NCBI GenBank assembly: GCA_025936275.1
Contig: JAICTR010000001.1
Coordinates: 1 to 39,918 of the forward strand
DNA length: 39,918 nt
Direction of reading: 5' to 3'
Origin: Burkholderiales bacterium
GTDB taxonomy: Bacteria; Pseudomonadota; Gammaproteobacteria; Burkholderiales; Usitatibacteraceae
Shown here one piece after another: positions 18,215 through 23,676 of this stretch (its first letter is position 1; each line of letters opens with the position of its first letter). The notes beneath the pieces are model-generated. The model did no database searches. It had not been told where the DNA came from and worked only from the letters and a program-made list of their open reading frames with translations. Made by a program: the position numbers and the translations under genes.

Positions 18215-18925
18215 TTGCCTCCGGCCGCATCCGCCGCGCCACGCACCAACCGCCTGCTCGATCGGCTCCCGGCGCGCGATCGTGCGCGCGTCGTCGCGCG
18301 ATGCGAAAACGTGCAACTCGCGGTCCCCGATGTCCTCGGCGAGCCCGGCGAGGCGGTGCGGCATGTCTACTTCCCCACCGCGAGCTTCATCTCGCAGGTG
18401 ACGCCGATGGGGGGGAAGGACCACCTCGAGGTGGCGCTCGCCGGAAACGAAGGGCTCTACGGGCTGGGAGTCGCGATGGGCGTCGGAATTTCCCCGGTGC
18501 ACGCGCTGGTCCAGGGCAGCGGCCCGGCGCTGCGCATGGGCGCCGGGGCGTTCGGGCGCGAGCTCGCCGCCGTCCCGTCGCTGCGCAGGAGCGTCCATCG
18601 CTACACCTATGTCGTGATGAGCCAGCTCATCCGCAGCTCCGGCTGCAACCGCTTCCACCTCGTGGAGCAGCGCCTCGCGCGCTGGCTGCTGATGACGTCC
18701 GACCGGGCGCACTCCGCGTCATTCCGCATCACGCACGAGTTCCTCGCCTACATGCTGGGCGTGAGGCGGGTGGGAATCACCGAGGCGGCGGGCGCGCTGC
18801 AGGAGCGCGAGCTCATCGTCTATGCTCGCGGCGCCATCACGATCCGCGACCGCAAGGGCCTCGAGCGCGCCGCATGCTCGTGCTACCGGTCGGATCTCGC
18901 GATCTACGAGCGCATCTGCGGATAG
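18215..18925 (+). CDS. Crp/Fnr-family transcriptional regulator (first of a tandem pair)
   Basis: About 236 aa from the best start, TTG at 18215, the last in-frame start before conserved sequence 'TNRLLDRLPARDRARV'. Residues ~20-130 are a degenerate cyclic-nucleotide-binding fold ('RHVYFPTASFISQV'). Residues ~150-225 are a Crp-type winged helix-turn-helix ('ITHEFLAYMLGVRRVGITEAA') with a following 'CSCY' motif. No Fnr-type N-terminal Fe-S cysteine cluster is present, so oxygen sensing through an Fe-S cluster is unlikely. The second regulator 126 nt downstream is a clear paralogue. The ligand and targets are unknown. No good ribosome-binding site is visible, so the start is the least certain part. 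Confidence 0.75.
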   Translation: MPPAASAAPRTNRLLDRLPARDRARVVARCENVQLAVPDVLGEPGEAVRHVYFPTASFISQVTPMGGKDHLEVALAGNEGLYGLGVAMGVGISPVHALVQGSGPALRMGAGAFGRELAAVPSLRRSVHRYTYVVMSQLIRSSGCNRFHLVEQRLARWLLMTSDRAHSASFRITHEFLAYMLGVRRVGITEAAGALQERELIVYARGAITIRDRKGLERAACSCYRSDLAIYERICG

Positions 18926-19051
18926 GCGCGCCCGCGGCCGTGCATCCGCCGGCACCGCGCGGGTTAGACTGGGCCATTGGCATGACCGCGGCCCCGTCCG
19001 CAACGTGGCGAGCGCGGCCTTGCAGGAATGCTCCGGGCGAGGGAGCCTCGA

Positions 19052-19765
19052 ATGCCGCGTCGTCCCCTGAACAACCAGCTGCTCGACGCGCTTTCCCCGG
19101 CCGAGCGCAACCGGCTGCGCCCGCGCCTGGAGCTCGTCGACATGCGGCTCGGGGAAGTCCTATACGAGTCCGGCCGGCACATCGATTACGTCTATTTCCC
19201 GACCGATTGCATCGTCTCGCTGCTCTACGTGCTCGAGAACGGCGAATCGGCCGAGATCGCCGTGGTCGGCCATGAAGGCGTGGTCGGCATCTCCATCTTC
19301 ATGGGCGGGGAGACCACGCCGAGCCGTGCGGTGGTGCAGAGCGCCGGAAGCGCGTGGCGCCTGCCGGGCCCGGCGATGAAGGAGGAGTTCACGCGCGGGC
19401 GCGGCATGCAGCACCTGATGCTGCGCTACACGCAAGCGCTCATCACGCAGATGGCGCAGACCGCGGTGTGCAACCGCCATCATTCCGTGGACCAGCAGTT
19501 GTGCCGCTGGCTGCTCCTCAGCATCGACCGGCTCCCGGTCGCGGAGATCACCATGACGCAGGAGCTCATCGCCAACATGCTCGGCGTGCGCCGCGAGGGC
19601 GTCACCGAGGCGGCGGGCAAGCTGCAGAAGGCCGGCGTCATCAGCTACCGCCGCGGCCACATCAAGGTGCTCGACCGCGCGAAGCTGGAGAAGCTCTCCT
19701 GCGAGTGCTACGAGGCGGTGCGCCTGGAGACGGCGCGGCTGCTGCCGGTCATGGCGCCGCGCTAG
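19052..19765 (+). CDS. Crp/Fnr-family transcriptional regulator (second of a tandem pair)
   Basis: A 237-aa protein from ATG 19052, preceded by GAGGGAG at a suitable distance; ATG 19028 would add 8 residues. The cyclic-nucleotide-binding-like domain carries 'HIDYVYFPTDCIVSLLYVL' and 'VVGHEGVVGISIFMGG'. The winged helix-turn-helix carries 'TQELIANMLGVRREGVTEAA' and ends with a 'CECY' motif like the 'CSCY' of its upstream paralogue. It is better conserved than the first copy and probably the ancestral form. The regulator type responds to unknown signals in this subfamily. Its TAG stop is immediately followed by the scrambled DUF421/gph block. Confidence 0.85.
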   Translation: MPRRPLNNQLLDALSPAERNRLRPRLELVDMRLGEVLYESGRHIDYVYFPTDCIVSLLYVLENGESAEIAVVGHEGVVGISIFMGGETTPSRAVVQSAGSAWRLPGPAMKEEFTRGRGMQHLMLRYTQALITQMAQTAVCNRHHSVDQQLCRWLLLSIDRLPVAEITMTQELIANMLGVRREGVTEAAGKLQKAGVISYRRGHIKVLDRAKLEKLSCECYEAVRLETARLLPVMAPR

Positions 19766-20023
19766 GCGCCGCCAGGTGGGCGGGCTCGTGAACGCGGACC
19801 TGCTGATCGTGGTGCTGATCGCCGATGCGGTGCAGAACGCGATGGCGGGCGGCTACCGGTCGATCACCGAGGACGTCGCCCTCGCGGCGGTGATCTTCGG
19901 CTGGGCGACGGTGATCGACCGGCTCGATTTCAAGTTCCCGCGGCTGCACATCGCCGCCGCGCGCGAGCTGCCGGTGGTGCGCAACGGGCGCTTCCTGCGC
20001 CGCAACATGGCGCGCGAGCAGGT
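19766..20023 (+). pseudogene. DUF421 fragment, part 1 of a scrambled gene block
   Basis: Bases 19768-20023 align without gaps to bases 1591-1846 of the intact DUF421 gene. By hand count there are about 21 differences in 256 bases, mostly at third codon positions; six of about 85 residues differ. The fragment lacks the N-terminal first membrane segment and the C-terminal domain. It begins right after the stop of the second Crp/Fnr gene and ends at 'GCGAGCAGGTC', where the sequence switches to an inverted piece of gph. An open frame (GTG 19776 to 20300) runs through all three pieces, but no ribosome-binding site is seen and the product would be a chimera. Confidence 0.75.
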
Positions 20024-20090
20024 CGGGCGCGGAGTCGACGAGCGTGCCGTCGAGGTCGAAGGCGACCGCGTGCACGCCCTCCACGAACGC
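20024..20090 (-). pseudogene. Inverted 5' fragment of gph, part 2 of the scrambled block
   Basis: Read on the minus strand, this piece encodes 'FVEGVHAVAFDLDGTLVDSA', the start and motif I of a phosphoglycolate phosphatase. It corresponds to about bases 6466-6536 of the intact gph but in opposite orientation. The join with the DUF421 piece falls in a shared AGGT, so a few bases of microhomology are present. The rest of gph upstream of codon ~155 (bases 6537-6920 of the intact copy) is missing from this block. Confidence 0.7.
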
Positions 20091-20300
20091 GTGCCGTACC
20101 TGCTGCTGAAGGCGTGCGCCGCGCTCGGCATCGCGCCGCGCGAGCTGCTCTTCGTCGGCGATTCGTCGCTCGACGCCGTCGCCGCGCGCGCGGCCGGTTG
20201 TCCCGTCGTGCTGGTCGACTACGGCTACAACCGCGGCCGCCCGGCTTGCGACGCCGGGGCCGACGCCGTCATCGCAAGCCTGCTCGAGCTTGCGGCTTGA
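20091..20300 (+). pseudogene. 3' fragment of gph, part 3 of the scrambled block
   Basis: Encodes the C-terminal ~69 residues of a Gph protein ('YLLLKACAALGIAPRELLFV', 'GDSSLDAVAARAAG', 'DYGYNRG') and ends at the natural-looking TGA. It corresponds to bases 6921-7125 of the intact gph; by eye about 12 of 66 residues differ, and there is one extra codon near the end. Motif I is not on this strand, so no functional phosphatase can be made. Confidence 0.75.
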
Positions 20301-20321
20301 CGGTCTTCTCCGGGTTCCGCT

Positions 20322-20666
20322 TCAACGGCGCGGCTCGGCGCATGCAGAGCGCATGCGCCGCCCGAGCGCGAGGAAATACTGGAGGGCGCGCTGGTTCTCG
20401 GGATCGCGCAGCATCGCGAGGAGCGCCATGAGCCCGCCGCCGGGCGCGGGCGCGCCTTGCACGTCCTTCTGCGCCTGCGCCATGCAGGCGACGAGCTCCT
20501 CGATTCGCCGCAGCGTGCCGCTCGCGTTCAGCCGGTCGAGCGCGAGCGTCACGTCGGAGGCGAGCGCCGCGAGGCGCGTCACCATGTCGTCGGTCGCCGC
20601 ATCCTGCATCGCGTGGAGCAGGCCCTCGAGTTGCGCGGAAGGGGATGGCACGGAAGTATCGTTCAT
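20322..20666 (-). CDS. DUF1641 protein
   Basis: A 114-aa acidic/helical protein starting at ATG 20666 with AGGAGG five bases upstream. The family signature is 'GTLRRIEELVACMAQAQKDV' followed by a Gly-rich turn and 'MALLAMLRDPENQRALQYFL'. DUF1641 proteins have no established biochemical function but often lie next to sulfide:quinone-type oxidoreductases or formate dehydrogenase genes. Here it is 8 nt after the oxidoreductase, the last gene of a four-gene minus-strand unit. A 10-bp perfect hairpin (20336-20360) lies in the last codons. Confidence 0.78.
   Translation of the reverse strand: MNDTSVPSPSAQLEGLLHAMQDAATDDMVTRLAALASDVTLALDRLNASGTLRRIEELVACMAQAQKDVQGAPAPGGGLMALLAMLRDPENQRALQYFLALGRRMRSACAEPRR
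20336..20360. terminator. Perfect 10-bp hairpin at the end of the sulfur module
   Basis: CGGCGCATGC (20336-20345), loop AGAGC, then GCATGCGCCG (20351-20360). It sits inside the last codons of the DUF1641 gene, where the minus-strand unit and the plus-strand gph remnant converge. No T-run follows on either strand, so it may assist termination or stabilise the mRNA end without being a classic intrinsic terminator. Confidence 0.3.
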
Positions 20667-20674
20667 GGCGCCTC

Positions 20675-21808
20675 CTAGAGCAGGCCGCGGGCCGAGGCCC
20701 AGTAGAGCTGGTTGTACGCGAGCTTGAACCAGTGGATCGCACGCGTGGGCTCGCGCGGATCGGGCGGCTGCGTGTACGTGAACATGGCGTAGGTCGCGCG
20801 GTCGCTTCCCGCCTCGATGAAGCAGAACACCTTGCCGTCGTAGCGGCGCACCGGAGCGCCGCGGCGCGCGATCGCCGCGAGGTTCTCGCCGATCACCTCG
20901 GCCTCGAAGTGCGCGGTCGAGCCCGCCTTGCTGATCGGGAGGTTGGTGGTGTCGCCGAGCACGAAGACGTTCTCGCGACCCTGCATCTTGAGGCTCTCGC
21001 GGTCGGTCGGGATCCAGCCGTTCTGCCCGAGCTTGTTCTCCTCGATCACCGCCATGCCCTTGTGCGCCGGGATGGAGACCAGCAGGTCGTAGCTCGTCTC
21101 GCCGCCTTCCTCGCTCTTCAGCACCTTGCGCGCGCCGTCGACTTCCTTCAGGTTGAAGAACGTCTCGTAGGTGATGCCGCGGCGCTCCATCTCGGGCGTC
21201 GCCCACTTGGCCACGTTCTCGAGCGAGTGCGTGCGGCCGATCGGGTACGTGTAGTGGAGCTCGACCTTGTCGCGCATGCCGCGCTCGCGGAACCAGTCGT
21301 CGAGCATGAACGTGATCTCGAGCGGCGCCATCGGGCATTTGTGCGGCACACCAACCGCGACGACCACCTTGCCGCCCTGGAATTCGCGCAGGCGGCCGAG
21401 CATCTTCACCGCGGTCTCCTCGGTGTAGAAGAACTCCGCGTTCTCCGCGAGCCCGGGGATGCTCTCGGGCCAGATACGCGAGCCGGTGGCGATGGCGAGA
21501 AAGTCGTAGCCGACCGTTCGGCCGCCGCGCGTCTTCACCTGGTTCGTATCGAGATCGAACTCGGTCACCGGATCCACCGAGAACGCGATGCCCGGCTCGA
21601 GGAGGCTCGCCTGGTCGCGGTAGAGCTCGGCGGGGGCCATGCGCCCGAGCGCGACGTAGAGCAGGCCCGGCAGGTAGGCGTGCTTGTCCGACGCGGAGAG
21701 CATCTCGACCTGCACCGTGCCGGCCTTAATCTCGGCCTTCAGCCGCCGGGCCAGGTTGTTCGCGAGGATGGTGCCGCCCATGCCGCCGCCGACGATGAGG
21801 ATCTTCAT
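20675..21808 (-). CDS. Sulfide:quinone oxidoreductase-type FAD-dependent oxidoreductase
   Basis: A 377-aa protein with FAD-binding 'ILIVGGGMGGTILANNLARR' at the N-terminus, second dinucleotide-related motif 'FLAIATGSRIWPE', and 'ENVFVLGDTTNLPISKAGS', typical of the SQR/flavocytochrome c sulfide dehydrogenase superfamily. Two cysteines that match SQR redox positions are present: C158 in 'PHKCPMAPLE' and C329 in 'FCFIEAG'. The third cysteine found in some SQRs is not evident. The expected reaction is sulfide oxidation with electrons to quinone at the membrane. The ATG follows AAGGAGG by 4 nt. It lies 25 nt after tusA, in a unit with DsrE-like and DUF1641 genes, which supports a sulfur role. Symbol withheld because substrate is inferred. 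Confidence 0.82.
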   Translation of the reverse strand: MKILIVGGGMGGTILANNLARRLKAEIKAGTVQVEMLSASDKHAYLPGLLYVALGRMAPAELYRDQASLLEPGIAFSVDPVTEFDLDTNQVKTRGGRTVGYDFLAIATGSRIWPESIPGLAENAEFFYTEETAVKMLGRLREFQGGKVVVAVGVPHKCPMAPLEITFMLDDWFRERGMRDKVELHYTYPIGRTHSLENVAKWATPEMERRGITYETFFNLKEVDGARKVLKSEEGGETSYDLLVSIPAHKGMAVIEENKLGQNGWIPTDRESLKMQGRENVFVLGDTTNLPISKAGSTAHFEAEVIGENLAAIARRGAPVRRYDGKVFCFIEAGSDRATYAMFTYTQPPDPREPTRAIHWFKLAYNQLYWASARGLL

Positions 21809-21833
21809 GTGCCTCCTTCGCGTTGCGCTTCGT

Positions 21834-22064
21834 TCAGCGCGCGCGGCGCACGCGGATGTGCCACACGCCGCCCTCTTCGGATGTGCCGAGATGCTCGTGC
21901 CCGGCCTTCTTCAGCCACTGCGGGATTTCCGAGGCCGATCCGCGATCGCTCGACAGCACCTCGAGCTCGTCGCCCACCGGCACCATCTTCATCGCGGCGA
22001 TGAGCTCCATCAGCGGCCCCGGGCAGAAGCTGCCGCGCGCGTCGATGAGCTTGCGGTCGGCCAA
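21834..22064 (-). CDS. tusA: TusA-family sulfur-carrier protein
   Basis: A 76-aa protein with the TusA/SirA signature 'FCPGP', C14 being the sulfane-carrying cysteine. The start is TTG at 22064: an in-frame TGA lies 21 nt upstream, and GGAG is placed correctly before the TTG. TusA relays persulfide sulfur, in tRNA thiolation or in sulfur oxidation. Position between a DsrE-like protein and an SQR-type enzyme suggests the oxidation-related role here (inference). The gap to the DsrE-like gene is 18 nt and to the oxidoreductase gene 25 nt. Confidence 0.88.
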   Translation of the reverse strand: MADRKLIDARGSFCPGPLMELIAAMKMVPVGDELEVLSSDRGSASEIPQWLKKAGHEHLGTSEEGGVWHIRVRRAR

Positions 22065-22082
22065 TCGGATCTCCGTCGCCGG

Positions 22083-22475
22083 TCAGAAGGAAAGGAGCTG
22101 CCCGCCCGCCGCCTCGTCGAGGAACTGCATGAGGCCCATCGGCTCGCCGAGGTTCGCATCGAGGTCGTCGCGCGCGAGCCCGAGAACGTCCATCGCCATG
22201 GAGCAGGGATGGATGCGCGCGCCGCCGAGCTCGATCGCATGGGCGAAGAGCGCCTGGAAATCGGTCACGTGCTTCTCCTCGAGAATTTCGCCGGCGCGTC
22301 CCTGCGCCGGCGCGCGCGGGCGCGCCTCCCTCACGAAATGGCGCAGCGCGTTCATCGCGACGAGCACCAGCACCGGCCGCCCGCTCACCGCGGCGACGGA
22401 GGCGATCATCGCCGCCATCTGCAGCGGCTCGCGCGCGTCCGAGACGCAGACGATGCCGAGCTTCGTGGAATCCAT
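22083..22475 (-). CDS. DsrE/DsrF-like small sulfur-relay protein
   Basis: A 130-aa protein: 'LGIVCVSDAREPLQMAAMIA' resembles the DsrE fold start, and 'IHPCSMAMDVLGL' carries a conserved-type cysteine near residue 90 in the position used by DsrE-family sulfur carriers. First gene of the unit DsrE-like, tusA, SQR-type, DUF1641. Family members exchange persulfide sulfur with TusA. It is divergent from the SPW-repeat gene across 181 nt in which GGCTTAA occurs twice, 10 nt apart. Confidence 0.75.
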   Translation of the reverse strand: MDSTKLGIVCVSDAREPLQMAAMIASVAAVSGRPVLVLVAMNALRHFVREARPRAPAQGRAGEILEEKHVTDFQALFAHAIELGGARIHPCSMAMDVLGLARDDLDANLGEPMGLMQFLDEAAGGQLLSF

Positions 22476-22656
22476 GCTTCGATGCTACGCGGATTGGGGA
22501 AAGGCGATGCGAGGCACGGCTTGCGGCGCAAACCTCCAGCGTGGCGCGCGCGGCTTAACGCGGGCTTAAATCGCGCGCCGCCGGCCAAAAAATTCGTCCG
22601 GAACTCGCTTCGCCGCGCTTCGTCCCAAAAACACATGGAACGATCGGAGGTTTGCC

Positions 22657-23016
22657 ATGGGCACGAAACGTTGGCAGGACTGGGTGATGCTGATCTTCGG
22701 CATCTGGCTCTTCGTCGCGCCGTTCTGGATGGGCGGCTACGAATCGACGGGGAGCGTGGCGGCGCGCAACTCCTACATCCTCGGGATCCTGGTGTTCGCG
22801 TTCGGCTGGGCGGCGCTCGCCACCGCGCGGCGCTGGGAAGAGTGGGTCGAGCTGGTGCTGGGGATCTGGCTCATCATCTCGCCGTTCGTCCTCGGCTTCT
22901 GGGGGACGGAGCACGGCGCGGGATGGAACCAGCTGATCCTCGGCATCCTCATCGGGCTGGATGCGATCTGGGCGCTCTCCGCCGCACGGCCGTCGTTGCC
23001 GGCCGCGGCGGCGTGA
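22657..23016 (+). CDS. SPW-repeat membrane protein
   Basis: A 119-aa protein with four hydrophobic segments in two repeated halves: 'WQDWVMLIFGIWLFVAPFWM' and 'WEEWVELVLGIWLIISPFVL'. This repeated W-x2-W...G-I-W-L...SP/AP pattern is the SPW domain. Function of the family is not known; an inner-membrane location is expected. The ATG has a good CGGAGG site upstream. It is monocistronic: the next gene is convergent, separated by a REP-like palindrome. Confidence 0.85.
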   Translation: MGTKRWQDWVMLIFGIWLFVAPFWMGGYESTGSVAARNSYILGILVFAFGWAALATARRWEEWVELVLGIWLIISPFVLGFWGTEHGAGWNQLILGILIGLDAIWALSAARPSLPAAAA

Positions 23017-23023
23017 ACGTCAT

Positions 23024-23059
23024 CCCCGCGAACGCGACCTGAACCCCGCGAACGCGGGG
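23024..23059. repeat. REP-like palindrome, one and a half copies
   Basis: CCCCGCGAACGCG occurs at 23024-23036 and again at 23044-23056, a 20-nt period. The second copy is completed to a perfect hairpin CCCCGC-GAAC-GCGGGG (23044-23059). Similar 'CATCCCCGCGAA..GCGGGGA' elements are dispersed in many beta- and gammaproteobacterial genomes as REP-type sequences. It lies in the convergent gap between the SPW gene and the isomerase and could also aid termination. Confidence 0.5.
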
Positions 23060-23064
23060 ACGGC

Positions 23065-23676
23065 TTACCAGCCGCCCTTGCGGACCCAATCCTCGAGCAT
23101 CGGGATGCGGTCCACGCCCCAGAACGGCTCGCCGTCCGCGATGAAGAATGGCGAGCCGAAGACGCCCGCCGCGATTGCGCCGTCCACTTCGGCTTTCACG
23201 CGCTCCTTGATGCGCGGATCCTCGATGGCGGCGCCGAGCGCCTTGGCATCGAGGCCCGCTTCCTGCGCCACCTGGAGCATGCCCGCCGCCTCGCCGATGT
23301 CGCGGTTCGCGGTGAAGTAGGCGCGATACAGGGCCATCGCGAGACGGCGCGCGGCGTCCGGATCCCGCTCGTCGAGCGCGTAGAAGGCGCGGCACGCCGC
23401 GACGGTCCCGATCGGAAAGCGGTCGGGATGCCGGTACTCCACCTGGTGCATGCGCGCGGTGCGCGAGAAATCGCGCTTCGCGTAATCGCCCTTCAACGGC
23501 ACGCTGGTGAGCGGCGCCTGCCCGGTGACCTTGAAGATCGGGCCGAGCAGGATCGGCCGCCAACGCAGCTTGCGATCGATCCTGCGCTCGAGCGGCTCCG
23601 CGACCTGCGAGGCGATGTAGCCGTAGGGCGAGGAGAACTCGAAGTAGAAATCGATCGGGTTGTCGTGGCTCATCAT
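23065..23676 (-). CDS. 2-hydroxychromene-2-carboxylate isomerase / DsbA-family protein
   Basis: A 203-aa thioredoxin-fold protein with N-terminal 'IDFYFEFSSPYGYIA', where Ser replaces the DsbA cysteines as in HCCA isomerases and kappa-class GSTs. The C-terminal 'GVFGSPFFIADGEPFWGVDR' is the conserved GxPxF-type cis-Pro and binding loop. The family acts on aromatic breakdown intermediates with glutathione, but many members lack a proven substrate. ATG at 23676 overlaps the rne stop (ATGA), so it is probably translated from the rne transcript. The neighbouring genes do not indicate an aromatic pathway. Confidence 0.82.
   Translation of the reverse strand: MMSHDNPIDFYFEFSSPYGYIASQVAEPLERRIDRKLRWRPILLGPIFKVTGQAPLTSVPLKGDYAKRDFSRTARMHQVEYRHPDRFPIGTVAACRAFYALDERDPDAARRLAMALYRAYFTANRDIGEAAGMLQVAQEAGLDAKALGAAIEDPRIKERVKAEVDGAIAAGVFGSPFFIADGEPFWGVDRIPMLEDWVRKGGW

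Noticed and set aside
19776..20300. The 174-codon chimeric frame as a real gene
   Set aside because: It joins a DUF421 fragment, the antisense of gph and the tail of gph, with no ribosome-binding site; better explained as a rearranged remnant.
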